From Vibrio sp. HA2012 (GTDB lineage Bacteria; Pseudomonadota; Gammaproteobacteria; Enterobacterales; Vibrionaceae): a DNA stretch of 64,000 nucleotides. The notes under the pieces were generated by a model that saw nothing but the letters and a program-made list of their open reading frames with translations, made no database searches and had not been told where the DNA came from. The DNA is taken from contig NZ_PFXK01000009.1 of assembly GCF_002812955.1 (NCBI RefSeq), positions 62,001-126,000 on the forward strand. Direction: 5' to 3'. Each line of letters begins with the position of its first letter. Within the stretch, counting starts at the first letter, position 1. Position numbers and translations under genes: made by a program. This document shows, one piece after another, positions 17,894 through 26,864 of the stretch.

Positions 17894-18622
17894 TTATTTC
17901 AGATAGGCTTCCAGCTCTTCACTGCCACCGATATGTTTGCCACCGATAAATACCTGAGGAACTGTTGTCTTTCCGGTAATTGCTCTCAGACTGACGGATG
18001 TGGCATCTTTGCCCAGAACCACTTCTTCATATTGCAGATTATTATCGATCAGGTTTTGTTTGGCTTTCGCACAGAAAGGGCAGCCCGGTTTGGTAAATAC
18101 AGTGATGGATTCCTGAGTTTTGTAATCCGGAGCAATGTATTTCAGCATAGTATCTGCATCAGAGACTTCGAACGGGTCGCCTGGTTTGTTTGGTTCGATG
18201 AACATTTTCTCAACGATGCCATTTTTCACCAGCATACTGTATCGCCATGAGCGTTTGCCAAAGCCCAAATCATTTTTATCGACCAGCAACCCCATGCCGT
18301 CCGTAAATTCACCGTTACCATCCGGAATAAAGGTAATATTTTCTGCTTCTTGATCGTCTTTCCAGGCATTCATTACAAAGGTGTCGTTAACGGATACGCA
18401 CAGAATATCGTCTACTCCCTGCTCTTTGAATACCGGATACAGTTCATTATAACGAGGCAGGTGACTGGAGGAACAGGTCGGAGTGAATGCCCCTGGCAGG
18501 CTGAATACGATAACGGTTTTATCTTTGAACAGTTCATCTGTAGTGATATTTACCCACTGGTCGCCCTGACGAGTCGGAAATGTAACTTGTGGTACTGCCT
18601 GGCCTTCTTTTGCTGTAAACAT
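17894..18622 (-). CDS. hybrid peroxiredoxin-glutaredoxin (hyPrx5 type)
   Basis: A 242-residue fusion that reduces peroxides with glutathione in the cytoplasm. Residues 1-160 are a Prx5-like peroxiredoxin with peroxidatic cysteine in [12 protein letters not shown] (C50). Residues about 172-242 are a glutaredoxin with the CPFC dithiol (181-184), the TVPQVFIGG cis-Pro motif and GGSEEL. The same fusion is known from Haemophilus influenzae and is common in vibrios and other gamma-proteobacteria. It is divergent from oxyR, with an OxyR-type operator in the shared intergenic region, so peroxide induction is likely. Confidence 0.96.
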   Translation of the reverse strand: MFTAKEGQAVPQVTFPTRQGDQWVNITTDELFKDKTVIVFSLPGAFTPTCSSSHLPRYNELYPVFKEQGVDDILCVSVNDTFVMNAWKDDQEAENITFIPDGNGEFTDGMGLLVDKNDLGFGKRSWRYSMLVKNGIVEKMFIEPNKPGDPFEVSDADTMLKYIAPDYKTQESITVFTKPGCPFCAKAKQNLIDNNLQYEEVVLGKDATSVSLRAITGKTTVPQVFIGGKHIGGSEELEAYLK

Positions 18623-18758
18623 ATTAGTTTTCCTTTGGGTTATTGTCTGTCAAATTTCAGTGTAGCAGAGTCTGTTTTGGGTATAAGGTAAAGCCTTGTA
18701 TCGTTTTCTTTACCTGTTTGGTTGAACTCATTATCAGAGAAGTGATTTAATAGTTCTA

Positions 18759-18795
18759 ATCGTTTGATACTATAGAAACAATAGTTTTTACCTAT
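18759..18795. promoter_or_regulatory. OxyR operator between prx-grx and oxyR
   Basis: Two 15-bp half sites in tandem separated by 7 bp fit the classic OxyR pattern ATAGnTnnnAnCTAT-n7-ATAGnTnnnAnCTAT. The right half ATAGTTTTTACCTAT (18781-18795) matches all ten fixed positions; the left half ATCGTTTGATACTAT (18759-18773) matches eight. The site ends 16 nt before the oxyR start, as expected for autoregulation, and about 137 bp before the hybrid peroxiredoxin gene. Confidence 0.85.
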
Positions 18796-18811
18796 ATATT
18801 GGGTGGTAAGC

Positions 18812-19693
18812 ATGAATATCCGGGATTTTGAATATCTGGTGGCTCTGGCTGAGCACAAACATTTCCGCAAGGCAGCAGAAGCCTGTTTTGTCAGTCAGCC
18901 AACATTGAGCGGCCAGATCCGTAAACTGGAGGATGAATTGGGAACCTCGTTGCTGGAGAGGAGCAGTCGCCGGGTACTGTTTACTGAAGCCGGACTTCAG
19001 TTGGTGGAACAGGCCAGAAAAATTTTGAGTGAGATTAAGATCTTTACCGATATGGCCAGTCTGCAGGGTAAAGAGATGAGCGGCCCCTTACATATTGGTT
19101 TTATCCCTACGGTAGGGCCTTATCTGTTGCCTAAGATTATGTTTCACCTTAAAGAGCAGTTTCCCGGGCTTGAGCTGTTTTTGCATGAGGCTCAGACCGC
19201 TCAGCTTATACGTCAACTGGAAGAGGGGCGGCTGGATTGCCTGATCCTCGCTTCTGTAGCTGAAAGTGAACCTTTTATTGAGCTGGATCTGTATGATGAA
19301 CCGTTAGTGGTTGCGGTACCCAGTGATCATGAATGGGCTGTAAAAGAATGTCTGGAGATGGATGCCCTGAAAGGGCAAACGGTACTTTCTCTGGGGGATG
19401 GACATTGTCTGAGAGATCAAGCTCTGGGATTCTGTTTTGCCGCTGGAGCGAAAGATGATGAGCGTTTTAAAGCCACCAGTCTGGAAACCCTGCGCAATAT
19501 GGTTGCAGCTGGAAACGGTATTACTCTGATGCCGCAACTGGCTGTCCCTGAACAGAAAGTGAAAGACGGTGTCTGTTATCTTCCTGCAGAACATCCGCAA
19601 CCAAGTCGGAAAATTGTATTGGTTTACCGTCCAGGATCTCCGCTGAAGAGTCGTTTTCAGGCTTTAGCTAAAGCGATCACCAGTTATCTGTAA
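18812..19693 (+). CDS. oxyR: hydrogen peroxide-sensing LysR-type regulator OxyR
   Basis: A 293-residue LysR-family activator. The N-terminal winged helix NIRDFEYLVALAEHKHFRKA is nearly the E. coli sequence, and the sensor domain keeps GPLHIGFIPTVGPYLLP and both redox cysteines at the canonical numbers, C199 (GDGHC) and C208 (GFCF), which form the activating disulfide. An in-frame GTG three codons upstream is ignored because MNIRDF is the conserved start and has GGTGG upstream. Divergent from the peroxiredoxin-glutaredoxin gene over a shared OxyR site. Confidence 0.97.
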   Translation: MNIRDFEYLVALAEHKHFRKAAEACFVSQPTLSGQIRKLEDELGTSLLERSSRRVLFTEAGLQLVEQARKILSEIKIFTDMASLQGKEMSGPLHIGFIPTVGPYLLPKIMFHLKEQFPGLELFLHEAQTAQLIRQLEEGRLDCLILASVAESEPFIELDLYDEPLVVAVPSDHEWAVKECLEMDALKGQTVLSLGDGHCLRDQALGFCFAAGAKDDERFKATSLETLRNMVAAGNGITLMPQLAVPEQKVKDGVCYLPAEHPQPSRKIVLVYRPGSPLKSRFQALAKAITSYL

Positions 19694-19700
19694 GTGATAT

Positions 19701-19751
19701 ATGCTCAAGTACTTTGAGGTTACTTGAGCATATTGAGGTTACTTGAGCATA
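19701..19751. repeat. tandem 19-bp repeat with 11-bp hairpin
   Basis: TTGAGGTTACTTGAGCATA occurs twice in direct tandem (19714-19732 and 19733-19751). In addition ATGCTCAAGTA (19701-19711) pairs with TACTTGAGCAT (19721-19731) as a perfect 11-bp hairpin with a 9-nt loop. It lies between the convergent oxyR and mrcA genes and may act as a bidirectional transcription block, though it lacks a U run. A diverged copy sits at 9856-9874. Confidence 0.75.
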
Positions 19752-19790
19752 GCTATCCCCGCATCAGATTGTCAGGAACGGCGGTTATAT

Positions 19791-22430
19791 TCAGAACAGA
19801 GGTTCAGCCGGGTCGGATTCATTGCTACCGGTCGAGAAAAGATCAACAGGAACGCTATCCTCAACGTACTGAATTGGTTCTGTCCCTTTAATAAAGTATT
19901 CAAACATGGTCGAATCGTCAGATTTGTGTGTCAGCAGACCGGTATTCCTGTCAATTCGAACCCGAACAATATCTGCTGGTAGTTCTTTGCGCTGGGTGGG
20001 TACACCGTCGAGCGCTACCTGCATAAAATCGACCCATGCCGGCTGAGCTGTTTTGGCTCCTGCTTCACCACCGAATATTTGTTCATCATTACTCAGGTTT
20101 GTATTACGGCTGGTTCTGCCCAGCTCCCGGGTATGGCTATCGAAGCCGACCCATGAAATAGCCACAATACCCGGCCCATAACCATTATACCAGGCATCTT
20201 TGGCATCATTGGTTGTTCCGGTTTTTCCGCCAATATCACGCCGTTTTAACTGCTGAGCCCGCCATCCGGTACCGTTCCATCCGGTACCGTTCCGCCAGTT
20301 GCCTCCTCCCCAGACATTGCTGTACATCAGTTCCCGGACCAGAAAAGCATTTTGCTCAGTGATCACTTGCGGTGCATAATGTGGTGCAGATGCTTCTTCA
20401 GTTACAGGGGTAATATCTTCTTCCTGAAAATCAAACAGATCTGGCTGTAATCCGGACAGCCCCGGTTCCTGCTGCAGGCTGCTATCGTCAATACCGCTAT
20501 TATCTGCCAGCGAGCCGGATTCTGCCGGGCAGTCCATGTGACAGACAATTGTTGGGGTTGCGGTATATTCAATCTTACCGAAAGGGTCTTCTGTCCGGCT
20601 GATATAAAATGGTTCTATATAGTAACCACCATTCGCAAAGACTGAATAGCCTCGAGCCATTTGAACCGGAGTCAGGCTTCCGGCTCCCAGAGCAATGGTT
20701 TCGGAGTGAGGCAGTTTATCTTTTTCAAATCCAAACCGGGTCAGGTAGTCGATGGTGTTATCCAGACCGATTTCTCTTAGTACACGTACTGCCATCACGT
20801 TTTTTGACTGAGCCAGACCGATTCGGAGACGTGCCGGGCCGACATAGGTCGGTGGCGAGTTCTTTGGTCGCCATGCTGTTCCCTGGCTGGCGTCCCATTT
20901 ATTGATGGGTGCGTCGTTAATCAGGCTGGCAAGGGTCAGTTTCTTATCCAGTGCGGCGGCGTATATAAACGGTTTTATACTGGAACCGACCTGACGCAGT
21001 GACTGAGTGGCACGATTAAATTTGTTATGCACGAAATTGAAACCGCCGACCAGAGACAATATAGCTCCGTTTTCCGGATCCATAGCGACAAAGGCTGTAT
21101 TGGCATTTGGTACCTGAGCCAGTTTCCATGTGTAGCTGATTTGTGGCTCTGTTGTTTCACTGTTGTCGAGATTTTCTGTTACTGTTTTAGTCTGCGGTCT
21201 GACCCAGATCTGTTCTCCTTTTGCCAGTACTTCGATTGCCGAGTCAGGAGCCGGTCCCTGTTTCTGATCAGTAATAAAGCGACGAGCCCATTTAATTCCG
21301 TCCCATGTCAGGTCGGCATAACCGTGGTCTTTGATATATACCTGAGCGAGCTGTGGCTGCACATCTGTCACTATCGCAGGGGTAAGCTCTCCGTATGTCG
21401 GTTGGCTGCTGAGGAATTCAGCCATTTGTTCTTCACTCATACCCGGCTGATTTTCCTGCCATACAACGGATTCGGCTCCACGATATCCATGTCGTTCATC
21501 GTAGTCCAGCAGGTTTTTAACGGCTGCTTCATTGGCTGCTTTCTGCAGGCGGGAATCAATGGTTGTAAAGACTTGAGCTCCTGATGTGTAGGCTTCTTCG
21601 CCATATTTGTCGACCATCCATGCCCGAGCCATTTCAGCAACATAAGGAGCATCCAGTTCGATCTCCGCTCCGTAGCGGTTCCCCTGCAGTACTTCTGCCC
21701 GAGCCGCTGCATATTCTGTCTGAGTGATATATTTTTCATCCAGCATCCGCATCAATACGACATTTCTGCGTTTGGTTGCCCGTTCAACAGAATAAATAGG
21801 ATTCATTGTAGAAGGAGCTTTAGGCAGGCCTGCTATCGTGGCAATTTCGCCCAGCGTCAGGTCCCGGACCTCTTTACCGAAATAAACCTGAGCTGCGGCT
21901 CCGACGCCATAAGAGCGGTGGCCGAGATAGATTTTATTCAGATAAAGCTCAAGAATTTCCTGTTTGCTCAACAGTTGTTCGATGTGAATTGCAATGAACA
22001 TCTCTTTGATTTTGCGCATAATTTTCTTTTCATTAGATAAAAAGAAGTTACGTGCCAACTGTTGAGTAATTGTACTGGCTCCCTGCTTTGCGGAACCGGA
22101 CATCGCAACAACAACCGCCGCCCGGATAATACCAATAGGGTCGATACCTTTATGATCATAAAAACGGCTGTCTTCCGTAGCAATAATCGCTTCCAGTAAT
22201 TCCGGCGGGATTTCTTCTAGCGTCAGAGGAATACGCCGTTTTTCCCCAAACTGGGAAATTAGCTTGCCGTCCCGGCTAAATACCTGCATCGGAGTCTGTA
22301 GCTGTACATCTTTTAGTGTGGCGACATCTGGTAGCTCTGGCTTTACGTAATAATAAAAGCCAATGATTGTACTCACTCCCAAAATAATGCAAATCAATGA
22401 AAAGATTAGCAAATGCTTTATGAACTTCAC
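19791..22430 (-). CDS. mrcA: penicillin-binding protein 1A, bifunctional peptidoglycan synthase
   Basis: An 879-residue class A PBP anchored by an N-terminal membrane helix (about residues 5-28). The GT51 glycosyltransferase domain (about 50-235) has IIATEDSRFYDHKGID, the catalytic Glu motif, and QGASTITQQLARN. The transpeptidase domain has SSIK (about residue 480), SKN (AQSKNVMAV) and KTGT (about 738). Between them lies the OB-like/linker domain of PBP1A. A 15-bp in-frame tandem duplication gives NGTGWNGTGW shortly before the KTGT motif. It is divergent from pilM, as in many gamma-proteobacteria, and ends near the oxyR 3' repeat. Confidence 0.96.
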   Translation of the reverse strand: MKFIKHLLIFSLICIILGVSTIIGFYYYVKPELPDVATLKDVQLQTPMQVFSRDGKLISQFGEKRRIPLTLEEIPPELLEAIIATEDSRFYDHKGIDPIGIIRAAVVVAMSGSAKQGASTITQQLARNFFLSNEKKIMRKIKEMFIAIHIEQLLSKQEILELYLNKIYLGHRSYGVGAAAQVYFGKEVRDLTLGEIATIAGLPKAPSTMNPIYSVERATKRRNVVLMRMLDEKYITQTEYAAARAEVLQGNRYGAEIELDAPYVAEMARAWMVDKYGEEAYTSGAQVFTTIDSRLQKAANEAAVKNLLDYDERHGYRGAESVVWQENQPGMSEEQMAEFLSSQPTYGELTPAIVTDVQPQLAQVYIKDHGYADLTWDGIKWARRFITDQKQGPAPDSAIEVLAKGEQIWVRPQTKTVTENLDNSETTEPQISYTWKLAQVPNANTAFVAMDPENGAILSLVGGFNFVHNKFNRATQSLRQVGSSIKPFIYAAALDKKLTLASLINDAPINKWDASQGTAWRPKNSPPTYVGPARLRIGLAQSKNVMAVRVLREIGLDNTIDYLTRFGFEKDKLPHSETIALGAGSLTPVQMARGYSVFANGGYYIEPFYISRTEDPFGKIEYTATPTIVCHMDCPAESGSLADNSGIDDSSLQQEPGLSGLQPDLFDFQEEDITPVTEEASAPHYAPQVITEQNAFLVRELMYSNVWGGGNWRNGTGWNGTGWRAQQLKRRDIGGKTGTTNDAKDAWYNGYGPGIVAISWVGFDSHTRELGRTSRNTNLSNDEQIFGGEAGAKTAQPAWVDFMQVALDGVPTQRKELPADIVRVRIDRNTGLLTHKSDDSTMFEYFIKGTEPIQYVEDSVPVDLFSTGSNESDPAEPLF

Positions 22431-22608
22431 CGGATATTCCCTGATTGATTGAGGTTGTCTTGGTATAAACCCTAGTACATTAGGACACTAATTTAGCACA
22501 GGAACAGGGGGCATTGCTTCTTAAACTCATATTCCTTTTAGGTTTACTGTCAGTTTTAAGCCTTATGGTCTGATTTTACGCGTCACTTTTTGCAGGAGCC
22601 AATTTTTT

Positions 22609-23607
22609 ATGGGCAAATTTGTAGTTACAGGTATCGATATCGGTCACTACAGCATTAAAGCTGTAGTCTTAACGTCAGCAGATCAACATTATTCTCTGGT
22701 CACTTATAAAGAACTTCCTGTTATCGGAAGTATTTTCACCGATAACCAGACTCTGGATTATCAGAAACTTGTCAAAAAACTCCGGGAATTGAAAAAAATG
22801 TTGCCGGTATTTATCCGCAGCGCTGCGATTTCACTACCAGATAACGCCGTGATCAGTAAAACATTCAGTTTTGATGTGATTCCTGAGATAAGAGAAGAAG
22901 AGTTTATGGTTTATCAGGCTTTTTCTCAGCAATCTCATATTCCTGCCGACGAGCTATGTCTTGATTTTATTGATGTTACGGATAAAGACTCGGTACAGAA
23001 GCCCGGGAGAACATATCAGGTGTATGCCACCCGTAAATCCATGATGGAGGGGCGGGTCGCGAGTATAAAGAGGGCGGGATTCAGACCTGTACTGGCCGAT
23101 ATGCAGTCTCATTGTTTACAGACTGTCTGTGAATATGCCGGAGAGAAGCAAGACCGGCAGGGGAATTGGATGCTGGTGAATATCGGCTCGACGCACACTT
23201 CTTTTTGTGTCGTTTCTGCATCAGGGCAGTTGTTTTATCGTGAAATCGCATTGGATTCGATCCTTCATTCTGATTCGGACGATAATTTTTTTATTTCCGG
23301 GGAGGCAACGGATTTTCTTAATGAGCTGAGCCGAAAAATAGAGAAACATGTTCAGTTATATCACACGGTCAGTTCGCCACAGACATTGGATGGTATTTGG
23401 TTTTCAGGTAGTGGTGCCGGCTGCAATGATTTGTGCCTGCGGACAGAGAAGTTTTTAGGGATACGTTGTGAGTTATTGAATCCTCTGGAATTGGTAGACC
23501 GTGGCTTTTTTCCTCGGGGTAATGATGGTTCAGAGCTGGCTTTTTGCTGTGCAACCGGGCTGGCTATCCGGGGGATTGAATGGATGGAAGAACGTTATGG
23601 AGCATAA
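22609..23607 (+). CDS. pilM: type IV pilus inner-membrane platform protein PilM
   Basis: A 332-residue actin-like (FtsA/PilM) cytoplasmic protein that binds the N-terminal tail of PilN and links the pilus motor ring to the alignment complex. It begins with VVTGIDIGHYSIKAVVL, the phosphate-1 motif, and contains MLVNIGSTHTSFCVV (phosphate-2) and GIWFSGSGAGC (adenosine motif). AGGAG precedes the ATG by about 11 nt. First gene of pilMNOPQ; its stop overlaps the pilN start by 11 nt. In vibrios this system drives type IV pilus assembly and DNA uptake. Confidence 0.93.
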   Translation: MGKFVVTGIDIGHYSIKAVVLTSADQHYSLVTYKELPVIGSIFTDNQTLDYQKLVKKLRELKKMLPVFIRSAAISLPDNAVISKTFSFDVIPEIREEEFMVYQAFSQQSHIPADELCLDFIDVTDKDSVQKPGRTYQVYATRKSMMEGRVASIKRAGFRPVLADMQSHCLQTVCEYAGEKQDRQGNWMLVNIGSTHTSFCVVSASGQLFYREIALDSILHSDSDDNFFISGEATDFLNELSRKIEKHVQLYHTVSSPQTLDGIWFSGSGAGCNDLCLRTEKFLGIRCELLNPLELVDRGFFPRGNDGSELAFCCATGLAIRGIEWMEERYGA

Positions 23608-24181
23608 GGTTAATCTGCTGCCGTGGCGAGAAGAATTGAGGGAGAAGCACAGGAGGCGCTGTGTGGTTGTTCTGCTATCAGCTGTGCTTTGTGGAATGGG
23701 GATTCTGGCATTAACGGCTTATTATATTGATGATCAGATTCAGCAGCAGAAAAGTCGTCTGGATCAGCTCGGACAGTATTCAGCTGTACAGGGTGAGCGT
23801 ATCCGGCTGTTATCTGTGGTCAGGGACGATCTGGGACTGATTCAGCAGAAACTGTCGTATGTTGAAGAGGTTAGGCATGCACGGAATAAAGCCACAGACG
23901 TGATGAATCAGCTTTTGCTGCTTGTTCCTCCGGGTGTGTATGCCGACAGTATCAAAATGAAAGGCTCGGAGCTGAAGATATCCGGGTTCAGTGAGAATAC
24001 GGAACAGCTTGCAGAGATGCTGGATAACCTTGAACATGATCCGCTTATTACAGATGTCGGAATGCATTCTATTGTCCATGACGAAGAGCGTTTTGGACGG
24101 ATGTTTCAGACATACAGTCTGTCGTTTCGTTTTACCGCCCGGCATAAGTCGGTTCCGGAGGTAAATGATGGACTGGAGTAA
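23597..24181 (+). CDS. pilN: type IV pilus alignment protein PilN
   Basis: A 194-residue bitopic inner-membrane protein. The short cytoplasmic N-terminus, KVNLLPWREELREK, is the PilM-binding INLLPWR-type motif; a transmembrane helix follows (about residues 20-42), then a coiled coil and a ferredoxin-like periplasmic domain that pairs with PilO. The open frame starts further upstream, inside pilM, but MEHKVNLLPW is the family start and overlaps the pilM stop by 11 nt, indicating translational coupling. Confidence 0.93.
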   Translation: MEHKVNLLPWREELREKHRRRCVVVLLSAVLCGMGILALTAYYIDDQIQQQKSRLDQLGQYSAVQGERIRLLSVVRDDLGLIQQKLSYVEEVRHARNKATDVMNQLLLLVPPGVYADSIKMKGSELKISGFSENTEQLAEMLDNLEHDPLITDVGMHSIVHDEERFGRMFQTYSLSFRFTARHKSVPEVNDGLE

Positions 24182-24767
24182 GTTTCAGATCAGCGATGAC
24201 ATTACAGAATGGCCTTTTTCTGCACAGGTAATCGTTTCCGTATTATGCACTGTGGTGATACTTCTGGCCGGTAGCTGGTTCTATTTGTGGCCGGAATCCG
24301 GGCGGCTGGCTGATTATCGTCAGCAGGAAGTCAGTCTGCAGGCCGCTATTCAGAATAGAGCCGGACAGCTTTCCGTATTACCTCTGCTTCAGACCCGTCT
24401 GGATGCATTGCATGGACGTTATGCTTCTCTTTTGCAGCAGCTTCCGAAGCAAAAGGAACTGGCAGATATTCTGGCAGCGGTGAACAGAGCGGGTGTGGAT
24501 CACCAACTGACTTTTATCCGTATTGGCTGGGGTGAGAGGCAACGGCAGGCATATTTCTACCGTCTACCCCTGAATATAGAGCTGAGTGGGCACTATGATG
24601 ATGTCGGTCATTTTTTTGCTGCAATTGCCCGGCTTCCGCAGATTATCAGTGTTGATGATGTGGAGTGGCAGAGAAGCGGCAAGGAAAGTGACAGGCTGTC
24701 TGTCAGGATCCTGGCTTATATCTATCAGTCTGAGCAAGAAATCAGTCCAAACCAGAACCAGGAATAA
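24168..24767 (+). CDS. pilO: type IV pilus alignment protein PilO
   Basis: A 199-residue partner of PilN with a cytoplasmic N-terminus, one transmembrane helix (about residues 18-40), a periplasmic coiled coil and a ferredoxin-like domain (about 100-185). PilN and PilO heterodimers span the inner membrane and contact PilP. Two adjacent ATGs occur at 24165 and 24168; GGAGGT lies 5 nt before the second, which is chosen. The start overlaps the pilN stop by 14 nt. Confidence 0.92.
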   Translation: MDWSKFQISDDITEWPFSAQVIVSVLCTVVILLAGSWFYLWPESGRLADYRQQEVSLQAAIQNRAGQLSVLPLLQTRLDALHGRYASLLQQLPKQKELADILAAVNRAGVDHQLTFIRIGWGERQRQAYFYRLPLNIELSGHYDDVGHFFAAIARLPQIISVDDVEWQRSGKESDRLSVRILAYIYQSEQEISPNQNQE

Positions 24768-24770
24768 ATC

Positions 24771-25307
24771 ATGAAACAGAATAAGTGGTTAGAAGCCCTC
24801 GTTTTCTGTGGGCTGTCGGGATGTCAGGCGTACGATACACCCCTGGATCGGTTTATTCTTCAGGTGGAACAGCAAACAGCTGTCTTGTCCGATGAGCCGG
24901 TGCAGCCGAAGCCGTTTGTCGCCATTACTTATATGCCGCAGGGGGGGCGTTCTCCATTTATGCTGCCTTACAGAACGATGCCTCAGCTACCAGCAGATAC
25001 CGGAGCAGCCTGCTGGCAGCCGGAAGGTTTTGAGTCTGTCGAACCGCTTGAGCATATTGCGCTGGATAGCCTGCAGTTTAAAGGTGTGATGGGGCCGCAT
25101 AATGCACTTTCCGGGCTGATACAGACTCCTGATGGTTTTTTACATAAGGTTAGCCCGGGTCAGTATATTGGCCTTAATCATGGGCGGATAGACAGGGTGT
25201 TCTCTGATGCACTTCTCATACAGGAAGCCTTGCCTGATGGAAATGGTTGCTGGGTACCACACCATAGCAGGCTGATACTGAAAGAAAACAGAAATGGGGA
25301 TAAGTGA
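24771..25307 (+). CDS. pilP: type IV pilus lipoprotein PilP
   Basis: A 178-residue lipoprotein with the lipobox LSGC (lipidated C18 predicted). A proline-rich linker, disordered in homologues, leads to the C-terminal beta domain (about 95-178, with LDSLQFKGVMG and PGQYIGLNHGRI) that binds the N0 region of the secretin PilQ. It connects the PilN/PilO inner-membrane frame with the outer-membrane pore. Its 3' end runs into pilQ with an unclear overlap, depending on the pilQ start. Confidence 0.9.
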   Translation: MKQNKWLEALVFCGLSGCQAYDTPLDRFILQVEQQTAVLSDEPVQPKPFVAITYMPQGGRSPFMLPYRTMPQLPADTGAACWQPEGFESVEPLEHIALDSLQFKGVMGPHNALSGLIQTPDGFLHKVSPGQYIGLNHGRIDRVFSDALLIQEALPDGNGCWVPHHSRLILKENRNGDK

Positions 25308-25308
25308 T

Positions 25309-26706
25309 ATGAAATCAGATGTGTGTCTGTGTTGCAGACAATTCCGGCTGATGGCGCTCCTGCTTTTGGTGCTTTTGATGTGTCAGCCAGCTCATAGTAC
25401 GGAAGCCCGAAGTAAGCCGATTTCCGTCAATTTTCAGGATGTATCGGTACGCCATGTCTTACAAGTGATTGCTGAGGATAATCAGTTTAATCTGGTGATG
25501 TCGGATGCGGTGAGCGGTAATCTGACCTTACGGCTGGATAACGTTCCATGGCCGCAGGTATTGGACAGTATTCTGCAAGTTAAAGGGCTGGAAAAACGGA
25601 TGGATGGTGACATTATTCTTGTTGCTCCTGTGGAAGAATTGGATCTTAGGGAAAAACGGGTACAGGAAAGACGCCGTGCAGAAGAAGAGCAGAAAGGACT
25701 GCTCTCAAAAGTCATTCAGGTAAATTATGCCGATGCGGAAGATATTGCTGCGATGCTGAGTGGTAAAGGTGGAAGCGGTATGTTGTCTGAACGAGGTAGT
25801 GTCATGGTCGACAAACGTACTAATTCCTTGCTGATACGGGAGTGGCCGGATAAATTGCACATCATCCGGGAACTGATTCAGTCTTTAGATGTACCGGTAA
25901 AACAGGTGCAGATTGAAGCACGGATCGTGACCATCAGTGAAGATAATATGGATGAACTGGGTGTCCGCTGGGGATTCAGTTCTCAGCATGGTTCTTTCGG
26001 GATCGGCGGTTCGGTTGAAAGCAATCTTGCGGCATCAGGTCGTTACCCGGGGAGCGGGAACGTCGGGCTGTCCGTCGCAGGTGAGACCGTCAATGTTATC
26101 GATATTGGTCAGTTTCTGAACGTGAATCTGGGGGTAACGTCCGGCAATGCATCTGGCATTGCTTTCCAGGTAGCCCGGCTGGGATCAGATACGTTACTGG
26201 ATTTAGAGCTTTCGGCATTGCAGGCTGAATCCAAGGCTGAAATTATCTCCAGTCCCCGTTTAATCACCACTAATAAGAAACCGGCTTATATTGAACAGGG
26301 CACTGAGATTCCGTATCTTGAAGCTTCCTCCAGCGGGGCGACATCTGTATCATTTAAAAAAGCGGTGCTCAGTCTGGAAGTGACACCGCAAATTACGCCG
26401 GATAACCGTCTGGTACTGGATCTGAGTGTGACTCAGGACAGACCGGGGCAGATAGTTAAGGCCGGAGAGGGTGAAGCGGTTGCGATTCAGACACAGCGAA
26501 TAGGGACACAGGTACTGGTTAATAATGGTGAGACGATTGTGCTCGGGGGGATCTATCAGAATACTCTGGCAAACCGTATTGATAAGGTTCCTCTGCTGGG
26601 TGACCTGCCTTTGTTGGGGCGATTATTCCGACGAACTTATGAGAAATTGGGTAAGAGTGAGCTTCTTATTTTTGTCACACCCAAGGTCGTTCAGCAGCAG
26701 AGCTGA
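25309..26706 (+). CDS. pilQ: type IV pilus secretin PilQ
   Basis: A 465-residue outer-membrane secretin forming the pore for the type IV pilus. After a signal peptide (cleavage near AHS, about residue 31) come the secretin/TonB short N-terminal domain (ISVNFQDVSVRHVLQVIAED), an N1/KH-like domain (about 120-200) and the C-terminal secretin channel with EIISSPRLITTNKKPAYIEQG and NNGETIVLGGIYQ. It is shorter than typical Vibrio and Pseudomonas PilQ because there is no room for an AMIN domain before the STN domain. Start at 25309 is supported by GGGGATAAG 8 nt upstream; an ATG at 25294 is in frame but lies inside pilP. Confidence 0.92.
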   Translation: MKSDVCLCCRQFRLMALLLLVLLMCQPAHSTEARSKPISVNFQDVSVRHVLQVIAEDNQFNLVMSDAVSGNLTLRLDNVPWPQVLDSILQVKGLEKRMDGDIILVAPVEELDLREKRVQERRRAEEEQKGLLSKVIQVNYADAEDIAAMLSGKGGSGMLSERGSVMVDKRTNSLLIREWPDKLHIIRELIQSLDVPVKQVQIEARIVTISEDNMDELGVRWGFSSQHGSFGIGGSVESNLAASGRYPGSGNVGLSVAGETVNVIDIGQFLNVNLGVTSGNASGIAFQVARLGSDTLLDLELSALQAESKAEIISSPRLITTNKKPAYIEQGTEIPYLEASSSGATSVSFKKAVLSLEVTPQITPDNRLVLDLSVTQDRPGQIVKAGEGEAVAIQTQRIGTQVLVNNGETIVLGGIYQNTLANRIDKVPLLGDLPLLGRLFRRTYEKLGKSELLIFVTPKVVQQQS

Positions 26707-26731
26707 AAATAAAGTTGCAATAGTGGCACCA

Positions 26732-26765
26732 TATCACGATAATTTCGGGTCTTATCACGAATTAT
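26732..26765. repeat. paired direct repeat upstream of aroK
   Basis: TATCACGATAATT (26732-26744) and TATCACGAATTAT (26753-26765) lie with starts 21 bp apart, about two helical turns, in the pilQ-aroK gap, about 100 bp before aroK. The spacing would suit a dimeric DNA-binding protein on one face of the helix. No known factor is recognised. Confidence 0.4.
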
Positions 26766-26864
26766 CTGTGAGGAATTGGTGTCACAAATTTATCTGGTGA
26801 ATAAATGCCGGAACTGTTTTGTGGCGATGTCATTGAATTAACGTTGTAAATCTTAATGCTAAAT

